44,845 bases of DNA from Lysobacterales bacterium (GTDB lineage Bacteria > Pseudomonadota > Gammaproteobacteria > Nevskiales > Salinisphaeraceae), in assembly GCA_002715985.1 (NCBI GenBank), contig PBAO01000060.1:1-44845 (forward strand), given 5' to 3'. A model generated the notes under the pieces. That model had not been told where the DNA came from and searched no databases. It saw nothing but the letters and a program-made list of their open reading frames with translations. Every line of letters starts with the position of its first letter. Position 1 is the stretch's first letter. The position numbers and the translations under genes are program-made. Positions 14,693-24,421 of this stretch are shown piece after piece.

Positions 14693-16923
14693 GCGCAGCC
14701 ACCGTGTCCCGTTATGTCACCGCGCCTTTGCGCCCTGCTGTGATCGGCCTGTCGCTCACGCTAGCGGCGTCGTTCGTGGCGCCGCCGATTGCTTTGGCCC
14801 AGAGCTCCACACCGACCGGGGTCAACACGGTCGACGACGATACCTTCACCCTGAATCTGAAGGATGCAGACATCACCACGCTGATCGCGACCGTCAGTGA
14901 GGTGACCGGGCGTAATTTCGTGGTCGATCCGCGCGTGAAGGGCGATGTGACGGTGCTTTCGAACCAGTCGATGACGCCGGCCGAGCTGTATCAGACATTT
15001 CTCTCGGTACTCGACGTACACGGTTTCTCGGCGATCCGTTCGGGCGAGGTGACCAAGATCATCCCGCAGATCAACGCGAAGCAGGACGGCGGCTTCGGCG
15101 GCTCGGGCGTTGTAACCAACGAGAACGTGGTCACCAAGGTGCTTCACGTCGACAATGTCCCGGCCGATCAATTGGTGCCGATTCTGCGCCCGCTCGTGCC
15201 GCAATACGGGCATCTGGCGGCCTACTCGGCCTCGAACTCGCTCGTGATCTCCGATCGGCAGGCCAACGTCGAGCGCCTGACTCAGATCGTGCGCCGCATC
15301 GACGCCAATGGCGTGTCGAGTGTCGACCAGGTGCAATTGAGCAACGCCAACGCCAGTGATGTCGCCGAGGCGATCGATAAACTCCAGGGCGGCGACAACA
15401 ACGCCGCGACCAACGTGGTCGCCCTGGATCGCACCAACACGCTTCTGATCAGCGGCAACGCCAACGAGCGGGCCAAGATGCGCAACGTGATCCGGCGCAT
15501 GGACACCAAATCGCAGGACGCTGGCGATACCGCGGTCATCTATCTCAACTATGCCGATGCGGAAACGCTGGCGCCGGTACTTCAGGCTTACGCCACAGGC
15601 CAGAGTTACTCCTCGGGCAACTCGCGCAACCGCGGCTTGAGCAGCACCGGCAGCAGCTTCGGTGACGGCGGCGGCTTTGGTGGCGGGAGTGACAGCTCCG
15701 GCTTTGGCAGCAGCAGCGGCATCAATCGACGCTCGGGCGGCAGCGGCGGCAATATTCAGAGCATCTCCGGGGGCGAAGACAGCGATGTTGCCGTCATCGC
15801 CGAATCCGGCGCCAATGCGCTGATCATTCACGCGCCTGCCGACAAGATGGGCAAGATCAAGTACATCATCGACAAGCTTGATATCCGCCGCGGACAGGTG
15901 CTGGTCGAAGGCATCATCGCCGAGATCGGTATTCAGCAGACCAAGAATCTGGGGATCAATATCGCGGCTCTGAAGAACAGCGGCCCGGCCGCGGCCAGTA
16001 TTCTCAGTGCAGACACCTTGACGGCCGTCGGACAGGCGGCGGCCAATGGCACGCCGCTGAACCTGATCCAGCAGGGCCTGAACGTCGCCCTCGGCAGTAC
16101 GAACGGCGATGTCAATTTCGCGCTCCTGGTCAACGCTTTGTCCAACACGGTCGACACCAACGTGCTCTCCACGCCGTCGTTGATCACCCGCGACAACGAA
16201 GAGGCCCAGATCCGGGTGGGCCAACGCGTGCCCTTCGTCACCGGCAGTTTCACCACCGGCGTGAGCGGCGGCAGCGGGGTCAACCCCTTTCAGACGGTTG
16301 ATCGTGAAGACGTCGGCCTGCAGCTGGCCTTCATTCCTCAGATCAGCGCGGGCAACACGATCCAGCTGACGATCGACGAAGAGATATCCAGCATCGCGCC
16401 CAGTACCCAGCAATCGGCACAGGATGCCGGCCTGATCACGAACAGTCGTACGCTGCAGACCGCCGTGGAGGTCAAGAACGGCCAGATACTGGTGCTCGGC
16501 GGCCTGATCGACAACAACCTGAACGTCACGCGCAACAAGGTCCCCGTGCTGGGCGACATACCGCTGCTCGGTGCGTTGTTTCGTTACAACGCCGTCAATC
16601 GCACCAAGCGCAATCTGTTGAACTTCATCCGCCCGACCATTCTGCGCGGCGACGGCGAATCCCGGGCCTACAGCGCCAAGAAGTATCGCTATCTGCGCTC
16701 GCTGCAGCTCGACCAGACTCAAAAGCGCCTGCCGCTCATGGGTAACGAAGAGCGTCGTCCGCAGCTGCCGGAAATGGAGGATTTCGCCGGCGGCACCAAC
16801 GCCTCGGCCCGATTCAACAATGCAGGGGGCAATGATCTGGGCCGGCCGCAATCCCGGCTGCCCGGCGACCGGGGGCGCGAGGATGCGCCGGTCACCGACA
16901 AACGCCGCGGGGATTCGTTCTGA
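14689..16923 (+). CDS. gspD: Type II secretion secretin GspD
   Basis: The 744-residue product has a Sec signal peptide (ALAQS cleavage near residue 39). N0 opens TFTLNLKDADITTLIATVSE. N1 to N3 KH-like domains follow, and the secretin barrel domain runs from about 400 to 655 (LVEGIIAEIGIQQTKNLGIN, RVGQRVPFVTGSF, ILVLGGLIDN). A long Gly/Ser-rich loop (about 304-355, with DGGGFGGGSDSSGFGSSSG) interrupts N3, as in many secretins. GspD forms the multimeric outer-membrane channel. The C-terminal 70 residues are polar and may bind a pilotin, although no pilotin gene is visible. No stop or frameshift; length is normal for the family. Confidence 0.96.
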   Translation: MSAATVSRYVTAPLRPAVIGLSLTLAASFVAPPIALAQSSTPTGVNTVDDDTFTLNLKDADITTLIATVSEVTGRNFVVDPRVKGDVTVLSNQSMTPAELYQTFLSVLDVHGFSAIRSGEVTKIIPQINAKQDGGFGGSGVVTNENVVTKVLHVDNVPADQLVPILRPLVPQYGHLAAYSASNSLVISDRQANVERLTQIVRRIDANGVSSVDQVQLSNANASDVAEAIDKLQGGDNNAATNVVALDRTNTLLISGNANERAKMRNVIRRMDTKSQDAGDTAVIYLNYADAETLAPVLQAYATGQSYSSGNSRNRGLSSTGSSFGDGGGFGGGSDSSGFGSSSGINRRSGGSGGNIQSISGGEDSDVAVIAESGANALIIHAPADKMGKIKYIIDKLDIRRGQVLVEGIIAEIGIQQTKNLGINIAALKNSGPAAASILSADTLTAVGQAAANGTPLNLIQQGLNVALGSTNGDVNFALLVNALSNTVDTNVLSTPSLITRDNEEAQIRVGQRVPFVTGSFTTGVSGGSGVNPFQTVDREDVGLQLAFIPQISAGNTIQLTIDEEISSIAPSTQQSAQDAGLITNSRTLQTAVEVKNGQILVLGGLIDNNLNVTRNKVPVLGDIPLLGALFRYNAVNRTKRNLLNFIRPTILRGDGESRAYSAKKYRYLRSLQLDQTQKRLPLMGNEERRPQLPEMEDFAGGTNASARFNNAGGNDLGRPQSRLPGDRGREDAPVTDKRRGDSF

Positions 16924-16942
16924 TGACGAGGAGCGACCGTCT

Positions 16943-18514
16943 ATGAGTCACAACGCCGAAGAGCTGACCCTGACGCCGCTGGCCGCCGAGACGGCTGACG
17001 CCGGCAATGAGGCCGCTGTCGGCGAGCCGGCCGAGGCCCCGGCCCGCCTGGAGCGGCTGTCGTTCGCGTTCGCACGACGCCATGGCGTCATGCTCGGTGA
17101 CTGGGACGAGGCGAGCGTCAATGTCATCGCACGTGAGCCGGTCGACGCCACCGCCCTGCTGGAGGTGCGCCGCCATACCAGGCGCCGCCTCAAGGTCGAG
17201 CGCGTATCCGCGGCGGCTTTCGAGGCGATGCTCCAGGACGATTACGAAAACCGTGATAACGAGTCCAGTCAGATCGTCGAGGGCATGGACGACGATATGG
17301 ATCTGTCTGATGCCGCGCGGGCGCTGTCCGAGCCGGCCGATCTGCTGGAGTCGTCGGACGATGCGCCGATCATTCGCCTGATCAACGCCCTGCTCACCGA
17401 GGCGATCAAGGAAAACACCTCGGATATTCATATCGAACCGTTCGAGTCACGCCTGACCGTACGGTTTCGCGTCGACGGCGTGCTGCGGGAGGTCCTCAAC
17501 CCGCCACGCCAGCTGGCCCCGCGGCTGATCTCTCGCGTCAAGGTCATGGCCAAGCTGGACATCGCTGAAAAACGTATTCCGCAGGACGGGCGTATTTCAG
17601 TACGTATCGCCGGGCGGCCGGTCGATGTGCGTATATCCACCATTCCGTCGGGCACCGGCGAGCGTGTGGTCATGCGCCTACTCGACAAACAGGCCGGGCG
17701 ACTGGATCTGCCCCATCTCGGCATGCCGCACGACACGCTCGAGGCCGTGGACGAGCTCGTACACAAGCCCCACGGCATCATCCTGGTCACCGGGCCGACC
17801 GGCTCGGGCAAGACCACCACACTCTATGCCGGCATCACGCGGATCAATGACCGCACCCGCAATATCATGACCGTCGAGGACCCGATCGAGTACTACCTCG
17901 ACGGCATCGGCCAGACCCAGGTCAACACCAAGGTCGACATGAGTTTTGCGCGCGGACTGCGGGCGATCCTGCGCCAGGACCCCGACGTGGTAATGATCGG
18001 TGAGATCCGTGATCTGGAGACCGCCGAAATCGCCGTCCAGGCCTCGCTGACCGGTCACCTGGTGCTGTCGACGCTGCATACCAACACCGCGGTCGGGGCG
18101 ATTGCTCGGCTGCGCGACATGGGTGTGGAGCCGTTTCTCTTGTCGTCCTCGATCATCGGCATCATGGCACAGCGTCTCGTGCGAACCCTCTGTCACGAGT
18201 GCAAGACGCCCTACACCGCGGATCGGCGTGAATGCGAGTTGCTCAAGGCCGACCCGGAAAGCCCGCCCACCCTGCACCGTCCCGGCGGTTGCGAAGCCTG
18301 TGGCCACAGCGGCTTCAAGGGTCGAACCGGCATCTATGAACTGGTCGTGGTCGACGACGAACTGCGCAACATGATCCACGAGCAGGCCGCCGAGCACGCC
18401 CTCGAGGCCCAGGCGCGCAAGTCGACGCCGAGTATTCGTGCCGACGGGCGGGCCAACGTGCTGGCCGGCAACACCACGCTTGAAGAAGTGCTGCGGGTCA
18501 CACGTGAAGGGTGA
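16943..18514 (+). CDS. gspE: Type II secretion ATPase GspE
   Basis: From ATG 16943 (GAGGAG 9 bp upstream) the product is 523 residues. The N-terminal domain that binds GspL covers about 1-130. The ATPase core shows Walker A GPTGSGKTTTLY (near 278-289), an Asp box (TVEDPIEYYLDGIGQTQVN), Walker B (QDPDVVMIGEIRD) and the His box (TGHLVLSTLHTN). A four-cysteine zinc module follows (CHEC near 417-420; CEACG near 451-455). GspE powers pseudopilus assembly from the cytoplasm. An upstream in-frame ATG at 16820 overlaps gspD and was not used because it reads non-homologous residues. Confidence 0.96.
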   Translation: MSHNAEELTLTPLAAETADAGNEAAVGEPAEAPARLERLSFAFARRHGVMLGDWDEASVNVIAREPVDATALLEVRRHTRRRLKVERVSAAAFEAMLQDDYENRDNESSQIVEGMDDDMDLSDAARALSEPADLLESSDDAPIIRLINALLTEAIKENTSDIHIEPFESRLTVRFRVDGVLREVLNPPRQLAPRLISRVKVMAKLDIAEKRIPQDGRISVRIAGRPVDVRISTIPSGTGERVVMRLLDKQAGRLDLPHLGMPHDTLEAVDELVHKPHGIILVTGPTGSGKTTTLYAGITRINDRTRNIMTVEDPIEYYLDGIGQTQVNTKVDMSFARGLRAILRQDPDVVMIGEIRDLETAEIAVQASLTGHLVLSTLHTNTAVGAIARLRDMGVEPFLLSSSIIGIMAQRLVRTLCHECKTPYTADRRECELLKADPESPPTLHRPGGCEACGHSGFKGRTGIYELVVVDDELRNMIHEQAAEHALEAQARKSTPSIRADGRANVLAGNTTLEEVLRVTREG

Positions 18515-18638
18515 AGCCGATCACCTGACCGATCAGCGATGGGCCGCCGGCGATGTTCGCCGCGCGGGGCGTCGGCTGTGCTACGCGTATGGTATGGGCC
18601 GTGCAGCGCGTACGGCCTTGCACGGGCACTAGACTTCT

Positions 18639-19859
18639 ATGGCGGCATTCGAATACACGGCCCTGGATACCCGCGGGCGCCAGAAGAAAGGCGTGCTCGA
18701 AGGCGATGCCGCGCGGGCGATCCGAGCCCAGCTCCGTGACAAGGGCCTGACGCCGATCAAGGTCAAGGAAGTCTCGGATCGGCGCACGCCCGGCGCGTCC
18801 AAGCCGTTGTTCTCGTTTCAGCGCGGCATGAAGGTCGTGGAGCTGGCTCTTTTCACGCGCCAGCTGGCCACGCTGGCCCATGCCGGCATGCCGATGGAGG
18901 AATCACTCAAGGCCGTCGCCGAACAGACCGAAAACGATCGGGTGCGCCGCATCATCGTGGGTGTGCGCTCCGAGGTGGTCGAGGGCAATACATTCGCCGA
19001 TGCGCTGGCAGGGTTTCCCAACTCGTTCGATCAGCTGTACCGGGCCACGGCAGCCGCTGGCGAGCAGACCGGGCACCTGGATGAAGTCCTCAACGGCTTG
19101 GCCGACTACGTCGAGGAACAACAGGCCATGCGTCAGAAAATACTGGCGGCGTTGATCTACCCGGCGTTTCTTATCGTGGTCTCGATCGGGATCGTGGTCG
19201 CCCTCCTGTCGACCGTGGTGCCCAAGCTGGTGCATGTTTTCAACAGCGTGCATGCCGATCTGCCCACGCTGACCGTGGTGCTCATATCCATGAGCGATTT
19301 TCTGCGGGATTGGGGGCTACTGCTGGCGATCCTGATCGGCGCTGCCATCACGGGCTTCATCTACGGGCTGCGACAGCCGGCCTTCAAGCGCCGGTTTCAT
19401 GGTCTGGTATTGAGGATACCCCTGATCGGGCGCTTCGTACGCGGGGTCAACACCGCGCGTTTTACCCGAACACTGGCCATCCTGACCAAAAGTGGCGTGC
19501 CTGCACTGGATGCGATGGGCATTGGCGCCGAAGTGGTCACGAACGTTCCGATGCGGGAGGCCATCTCTCGAGCGGCCACTCGTGTTCGTGAAGGTGATGC
19601 CATTCACCGCGCACTGGGTCAGGAGAACCTGTTTCCGGCGATCACACTGCATATGATCGCCAACGGCGAAATGTCGGGCGAGCTGGACATGATGCTGGGA
19701 CGCGCCGCCGACCATCAGGACCGCGAAGTCGAAACACTGCGCGAAGGCGTGATGGGTGTTCTCGGCCCCGCAGTGATTCTGGGCATGGGCGGCGTGGTGC
19801 TGCTGATCGTGCTTGCGATCCTGTTGCCGGTGTTCAATCTCAACCAGCTGGTCCAGTGA
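18639..19859 (+). CDS. gspF: Type II secretion inner-membrane protein GspF
   Basis: The 406-residue product starts MAAFEYTALDTRGRQKKGVL and carries two GspF domains (about 70-195 and 270-395) with three membrane segments near 170-195, 223-245 and 375-400. The typical TRQLATLAHAGMPMEESLKA and RAATRVREGDAIHRAL motifs are present. GspF is the platform protein that links GspE rotation or piston movement to pseudopilin extraction. A 124-bp spacer separates it from gspE and holds a hairpin (GGCCGT/ACGGCC, 18597-18617) but no obvious promoter. Confidence 0.96.
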   Translation: MAAFEYTALDTRGRQKKGVLEGDAARAIRAQLRDKGLTPIKVKEVSDRRTPGASKPLFSFQRGMKVVELALFTRQLATLAHAGMPMEESLKAVAEQTENDRVRRIIVGVRSEVVEGNTFADALAGFPNSFDQLYRATAAAGEQTGHLDEVLNGLADYVEEQQAMRQKILAALIYPAFLIVVSIGIVVALLSTVVPKLVHVFNSVHADLPTLTVVLISMSDFLRDWGLLLAILIGAAITGFIYGLRQPAFKRRFHGLVLRIPLIGRFVRGVNTARFTRTLAILTKSGVPALDAMGIGAEVVTNVPMREAISRAATRVREGDAIHRALGQENLFPAITLHMIANGEMSGELDMMLGRAADHQDREVETLREGVMGVLGPAVILGMGGVVLLIVLAILLPVFNLNQLVQ

Positions 19860-19902
19860 GCGGATCCGTCGTGGTTCCTTTCTTCATTCAGGAGTGATTG
19901 TC

Positions 19903-20373
19903 ATGAAACATACCCATCTTGGCCAGGTCCGGTCGGCGGCCGGCATGCGCGAACAGGGCTTCACCCTGATCGAGATCATGGTTGTTGTCGTGATTCTCGG
20001 CATCTTGGCCGCCATTGTCGTGCCCAACATCATCGATCGACCGGATGCCGCGCGCGCGGCCAAGGCGCACCAGGACATCAAGGCCGTGGATTCGGCGCTG
20101 AAACTCTATCGCCTGGATAATTACCGCTATCCCACCACCGAGCAGGGCCTGGCTGCATTGGTGGAAAAGCCCAACAGCCAGCCCGAGCCGCGCAACTGGA
20201 AATCCGGTGGCTATCTGGACCGGGTGCCGACCGATCCGTGGGGCAATGTGTACCACTATCGAAACCCCGGCCAGCACGGCGCGATCGATATCTACACGCT
20301 CGGACGTGACAATCAGGAAGGCGGCGAAGGCGCCGATGCCGATATCGGCAACTGGAAAGCGGATAACGCCTGA
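19903..20373 (+). CDS. gspG: Major pseudopilin GspG
   Basis: From ATG 19903 (CAGGAG 8 bp upstream) the product is 156 residues. The prepilin signal MREQG precedes FTLIEIMVVVVILGILAAIV, so GspO would cut after Gly 19 and methylate Phe 1. Glu 5 is present. The C-terminal globular part has the GspG hallmarks RLDNYRYPTTEQGLAALVEK, GYLDRVPTDPWGNVYHY and the calcium-site region near DIYTLGRDNQEGGEGADADI. It forms the helical shaft of the pseudopilus. The GspG-specific 'PTTEQGL' box distinguishes it from GspH to GspJ. Confidence 0.97.
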   Translation: MKHTHLGQVRSAAGMREQGFTLIEIMVVVVILGILAAIVVPNIIDRPDAARAAKAHQDIKAVDSALKLYRLDNYRYPTTEQGLAALVEKPNSQPEPRNWKSGGYLDRVPTDPWGNVYHYRNPGQHGAIDIYTLGRDNQEGGEGADADIGNWKADNA

Positions 20374-20381
20374 TCAGTGCC

Positions 20382-21035
20382 GTGAGCCGACCCGCGTGCC
20401 CGACAACAAGGCGTGCCCGCGCGTGCGTCTCGCCCGCGCGTGGCTTCACGCTCATCGAAATTCTCGTGGTGCTGGTCGTTGTCGGCATCACGCTGGCCTT
20501 TGCCACGCTTTCGGTCAATCCGAGCGGGCCGTCGGACCGGCTCAATATCGAGGCGCAGCGCTTGCTGGCCCTGACGCAGGATGCCGCAGACGAAGCCATC
20601 CTGTCGGGGCATACCATCGGCCTGGAAATCAGCAGCGATGGGTACCGCTTCGTCAAGCTCGAGCGTGACGGGTGGGCCGTCATCGAGGGTCCGGACAACG
20701 CCTTGCGCCCGAGGCAGATCGACGACGATCTGCATATCGATCGGCTGGCCACCGACGGCGCGGCCAACGATCGACAAGCCATGATGCAGACCGGCACGCT
20801 CACGCTGCCGCCCTCGCCCGTTCCGCTAACGCCCGGCCAACTCAAGGAGGCCGCCGAGCGCCGCGATGCCGCCGAGGCGGCAGACGCCGAGGTGCCCATC
20901 CCGGCAGCACTGTTTCTTGCAAGCGGTGAGCTGCTGCCCTTCGTATTGCAGCTCTCCGCCGACGATCTCGACCGGGTGTTCGTCATCGCGGGCGCGCCGA
21001 ACGGCGACATCGCCCTGGAGCAACGCAGCCGATGA
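20382..21035 (+). CDS. gspH: Minor pseudopilin GspH
   Basis: The 217-residue product starts at GTG 20382 and has a long, basic 21-residue leader ending ARG before FTLIEILVVLVVVGITLAFA. The C-terminal part (DAADEAILSGHTIGLEISSD, GYRFVKLERDGWAVIE) is the GspH fold. It is longer than usual because of a Pro/Ala/Glu-rich insert near 140-175 (PLTPGQLKEAAERRDAAEAA) between two strands. GspH sits below the tip complex of the pseudopilus. It overlaps gspI by ATGA. Confidence 0.92.
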   Translation: MSRPACPTTRRARACVSPARGFTLIEILVVLVVVGITLAFATLSVNPSGPSDRLNIEAQRLLALTQDAADEAILSGHTIGLEISSDGYRFVKLERDGWAVIEGPDNALRPRQIDDDLHIDRLATDGAANDRQAMMQTGTLTLPPSPVPLTPGQLKEAAERRDAAEAADAEVPIPAALFLASGELLPFVLQLSADDLDRVFVIAGAPNGDIALEQRSR

Positions 21036-21502
21036 ACACGACAGAGCGCGGCTTTACTCTGGTCGAGGTCCTGATTGCCCTGGCCGTACTGGCGATTGCC
21101 CTGACGGCTTTCGTATCGGCCGGGGCCCAGAACGCCGATTACGCGACCTATATCCGTGATCGCACGATCGCCCAGTGGGTGGCTCGCAATCAGCTGGTGG
21201 CGTTTCAGTTGGCGACCGATTGGCCCAGCGTCGGCACACAGGAAGACGATGTACAGATGGCCGGCAGCACGTGGCACTGGCAGGCCGATATTCAGACCTC
21301 GCCTGACCCGGCCGTGCGACGCGTGGACATGCGGGTCTTCGCCGTCGATCCCGACGACGACACCCCGAGCGAGGAGGCGCTGTTGCTGATCAGCGGCTTT
21401 TTGACCCAGCACCCCGAGGCCGCCGACGGGCCCGGCAATACCGAAGACAGCAACAACACAGGCACCAGCGCCAGCGACATCAACCAGGGCAGTGCCTCAT
21501 GA
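21032..21502 (+). CDS. gspI: Minor pseudopilin GspI
   Basis: The 156-residue product starts MNTTERG and continues FTLVEVLIALAVLAIALTAF, with cleavage after Gly 7 and Glu 5 present. The middle shows the GspI pattern RTIAQWVARNQLVAFQLATD and TWHWQADIQTSPDPAVRRVD. The last 30 residues are a Ser/Asn/Thr-rich tail (TEDSNNTGTSASDINQGSAS), probably disordered. It nucleates the GspI-J-K tip complex. ATGA overlaps join it to both neighbours. Confidence 0.93.
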   Translation: MNTTERGFTLVEVLIALAVLAIALTAFVSAGAQNADYATYIRDRTIAQWVARNQLVAFQLATDWPSVGTQEDDVQMAGSTWHWQADIQTSPDPAVRRVDMRVFAVDPDDDTPSEEALLLISGFLTQHPEAADGPGNTEDSNNTGTSASDINQGSAS

Positions 21503-22179
21503 GACGGCACCACGACGATGCAGGCATCCAGCGAGGGTTCACGCTTGTCGAGCTGCTGATCGCGATCGCGGTGTTCGCGGTCATGGCGGCAATCGCCTAT
21601 GGCGGATTATCGTCGGTGATCTCCAGCCGCGAATCCATCGATGCCGCCCTGGAGCGCTCCAAGAGCCTGCAGATGGCGCTATGGCGTATCCAGCAGGATA
21701 TCGAGCAGACCGTTGATCGGCCCGTTCGTGACCGCTTTGGCGATGTGCAGCCGGCCATCTATGGCAGTGCCGGCATCGGGCTGTACGTCACACGGGCCGG
21801 CTGGAACAATCCGCTGGGCGCGCGTCGTTCAACGTTGCAGCGCGTCCACTATGATCTGGACGGCGACGGCCACCTGGTGCGCAGTTATTTCCGGGTGCTC
21901 GATCAGGCCCAGGACAGTGAACCGGTCAATCAGACGTTGCTGTCCGAGGTCACGCAGATGGAATGGCGTTTTCTCGATGCCAACGGGCAGTGGCAGGACC
22001 GCTGGCCGCCGGATGCCAATGCCCAGGCTTTTGCTGCGCCCACGATCAACAACAACGCCAGCGGCTCGAACAACGCTCGGGGCGCCCAGACACCGCCCCA
22101 GGCGATCCAGTTGACGCTGGACACCCGCAACTGGGGCCAGATGCGCCTGCTCTACATGATCCCGGGGGCCCGGCTATGA
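21499..22179 (+). CDS. gspJ: Minor pseudopilin GspJ
   Basis: The 226-residue product carries the signal QRG before FTLVELLIAIAVFAVMAAIA. It continues with the GspJ pattern ALERSKSLQMALWRIQQDIE, RPVRDRFG and VHYDLDGDGHLVRSYFRVLD. A Gln/Asn/Ala-rich loop (near 180-200) precedes the last strands (QLTLDTRNWGQMRLLYMIPG). It is part of the pseudopilus tip. Its stop overlaps the gspK ATG. Confidence 0.93.
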   Translation: MRRHHDDAGIQRGFTLVELLIAIAVFAVMAAIAYGGLSSVISSRESIDAALERSKSLQMALWRIQQDIEQTVDRPVRDRFGDVQPAIYGSAGIGLYVTRAGWNNPLGARRSTLQRVHYDLDGDGHLVRSYFRVLDQAQDSEPVNQTLLSEVTQMEWRFLDANGQWQDRWPPDANAQAFAAPTINNNASGSNNARGAQTPPQAIQLTLDTRNWGQMRLLYMIPGARL

Positions 22180-23123
22180 TGGTTCCGGCCGCTCGTCAAC
22201 GCGGTGTGGCCCTGCTCACGGCAATGCTGATCATGGCGCTGACCGCGATCATCACCACCGGCATGATCGCCAGCATGAATCTGGCACTGCAGCGATCGGG
22301 CAACATCTGGAATGCCCAGCAGAACTGGTGGTATGGCATCGGCATCGAAAACTGGCTCGGCGCCCAGCTGCGAAAAGAGGCCGAGGCCACCGAGATCGAC
22401 TCGCTCGACGAGTACTGGGCCCAGCCGGTCGATTATCTGCCCATCGACGGCGGCTCGATAACCGGCCGGATCGTGGATCTGCAGGGCCGTTTCAATCTGA
22501 ACAATCTCGTTCTCGGCGACAGCGAGGCTGAAATCGCGTACTTCACCCGCCTGATATCGACCGTCGCCGATACCGATCCCGTCACCGCCCAGAGTATCGC
22601 CCAGGCCACAAAGGACTGGATCGACGGTGACAAGGAACCCACACGGCCCTACGGCGCCGAAGACAACTATTATCTGGGCCAGATGCCGGCCTATCGCACC
22701 GGCAACACGCTGATGGTCAGCCCGAGCGAGATCGAAGCCGTACGGGGCATGACGCCGGCAATCTATCGGGCGCTATTGCCCAATATTTCGGCCTTGCCCG
22801 AGGCCACGGCCATCAACGTGAATACCGCCCCCGCTGCGGTGCTGCAGGCCCTGTCGCAGAACATGCCCGCCAGCGCCGGTGAGCAACTGGCCGAACAACG
22901 TCAGGACTCGCCCTGGGAAGACGCTTCCGAGTTTCTCCAGGCCGGGCCGATGGCCGGTCAGGGCGAGGCTCTGAAAGGCATCTCGCTCGACGTGAAGACA
23001 CGGTACTTTCTGGTGGCCGGGCGGATCACCGTGGTCGACAGCCAGACCCAGTTCTATACCGTGCTCGAGCGCGCCGACAACGGCTCCGTGCACGTCGTGC
23101 GACACGCCACCGACGCGTATTGA
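22176..23123 (+). CDS. gspK: Minor pseudopilin GspK
   Basis: From ATG 22176 the product is 315 residues. The signal MMVPAARQRG precedes VALLTAMLIMALTAIITTGM, without Glu at position 5, as is normal for GspK. The large globular domain contains RIVDLQGRFNLNNLV, the alpha-domain, and a helix-hairpin-helix-like segment with ATAINVNTAPAAVLQAL. GspK caps the pseudopilus tip. ATG 22179 is an equally possible start. Confidence 0.94.
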   Translation: MMVPAARQRGVALLTAMLIMALTAIITTGMIASMNLALQRSGNIWNAQQNWWYGIGIENWLGAQLRKEAEATEIDSLDEYWAQPVDYLPIDGGSITGRIVDLQGRFNLNNLVLGDSEAEIAYFTRLISTVADTDPVTAQSIAQATKDWIDGDKEPTRPYGAEDNYYLGQMPAYRTGNTLMVSPSEIEAVRGMTPAIYRALLPNISALPEATAINVNTAPAAVLQALSQNMPASAGEQLAEQRQDSPWEDASEFLQAGPMAGQGEALKGISLDVKTRYFLVAGRITVVDSQTQFYTVLERADNGSVHVVRHATDAY

Positions 23124-23212
23124 GCCAGACCACGAGACCACAACAACTTGCGTTAGACTGCCAACCAGCGCCCGAGCTTGTGCATAGCGGCGCGTGACAA
23201 GAGGGAGACGGC

Positions 23213-24421
23213 GTGGCCCAGAGGCGGACACTCTATTACGACGGCACCACAACACTCTGGCGCGATCCGGTGCAGGGCATCACACGTGCCACGCTGGCCG
23301 AAGCCGGCCAGGCGCTGGCCGATGATGAGATCGTCGCGCTCGTGCCCGCCGAGGATATTCTGCTCACCGACGTGGCCCTGCCGCCCATCCGTCAGGCCAA
23401 ACGCCGCCTGGCCGCCGCCCGTTTCGCACTGGAAGATCGCCTGGCCGGGCGTATCGAGCAACTGCACTTCGCGCTCGGCCCGACCACGCACAGCGGTGAA
23501 ACCCCGGTGGCCGTGGTCGACGAGCTCCAGATGCGCGCCTGGTGTGACGCCTTCGACGCCGCTGGCCTGGACGTCGTAAGAATCCTGCCGGACTGTCTGG
23601 CCCTGCCTGTTCCCGATGCCCACACCTGGCAGATGGCACGCATCGACGAGCGCATACTGCTTCGCACAGCCCCCAGCCACGGCTTTGCCTGCAGCGAGGA
23701 TCTCTGGCCCGTGCTGGCCGGAGCCTTCGACACGCCCGACATCATCGAACTGCACGGCACCTCCAGCGATACCATTCAAGCACTGGACGCCGACGACCTA
23801 TTCGAGACCGCGCCCGAGATCAAGCCTCACTCACATGCCGGCGTGGATGCACTGATCGGGGTTCTGCTCGACCAGGCCGAGACCCACAAGAGCGCGATCA
23901 ACCTGCGCCAGGGCGAATTCGCGCGTCATAATCAGCTCGAATCCCGTTGGCGTCCCTTCATCCTGACCGGGGGCCTGGCCGCCGCGTGGCTGATCGTGAC
24001 AATCGCCGCCCACGGTATCGAAACCTGGCGGCTCCACCAGCAGATCGATGCACTTGAGGCCCAGACACTGACCGCTTTTCGCGACGCGTTCCCTGATGTG
24101 GGCACGATCAACGATCTGCGGGTACAGGCTGAACAGGGCATCGCCAGCCTGCGCGGTGGCTCGGGCAGCGCCGGGCTGTTTCCGGTGCTCGAGGCCACCG
24201 CCGATGTCGCCGGGCAAGACGACAGCCTCGTCGTTCAGGGCATGCAGTATCGAAACGGCACGCTGGATCTATCGATCCGCGGCAAGAACGTGCAATCCGT
24301 TGAAACGCTACGCGCCGGGTTCGCCAGTCAGGCCGGCTTGACGCTATCGGTCCAGAGCGCGGACGCCAATGCCGACGGCGTGCAGATCCGGGCATCAGTC
24401 ACGCAGGGGCAGGCGTCATGA
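23213..24421 (+). CDS. gspL: Type II secretion protein GspL
   Basis: The 402-residue product starts at GTG 23213, preceded by GAGGGAGAC. The cytoplasmic actin-like domain covers about 1-240 (RTLYYDGTTTLWRDP, ALVPAEDILLTDVALPPIRQ). One membrane segment lies near 245-265 (FILTGGLAAAWLIVTIAAHG), followed by a periplasmic ferredoxin-like domain. GspL recruits the ATPase GspE to the inner-membrane platform and pairs with GspM. It is separated from gspK by 89 bp, in which I see no clear promoter. Confidence 0.92.
   Translation: MAQRRTLYYDGTTTLWRDPVQGITRATLAEAGQALADDEIVALVPAEDILLTDVALPPIRQAKRRLAAARFALEDRLAGRIEQLHFALGPTTHSGETPVAVVDELQMRAWCDAFDAAGLDVVRILPDCLALPVPDAHTWQMARIDERILLRTAPSHGFACSEDLWPVLAGAFDTPDIIELHGTSSDTIQALDADDLFETAPEIKPHSHAGVDALIGVLLDQAETHKSAINLRQGEFARHNQLESRWRPFILTGGLAAAWLIVTIAAHGIETWRLHQQIDALEAQTLTAFRDAFPDVGTINDLRVQAEQGIASLRGGSGSAGLFPVLEATADVAGQDDSLVVQGMQYRNGTLDLSIRGKNVQSVETLRAGFASQAGLTLSVQSADANADGVQIRASVTQGQAS

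Noticed and set aside
14761-16851. 696-codon minus-strand frame opposite gspD
   Set aside because: A shadow frame of a certain gene; no motif and no expected start.
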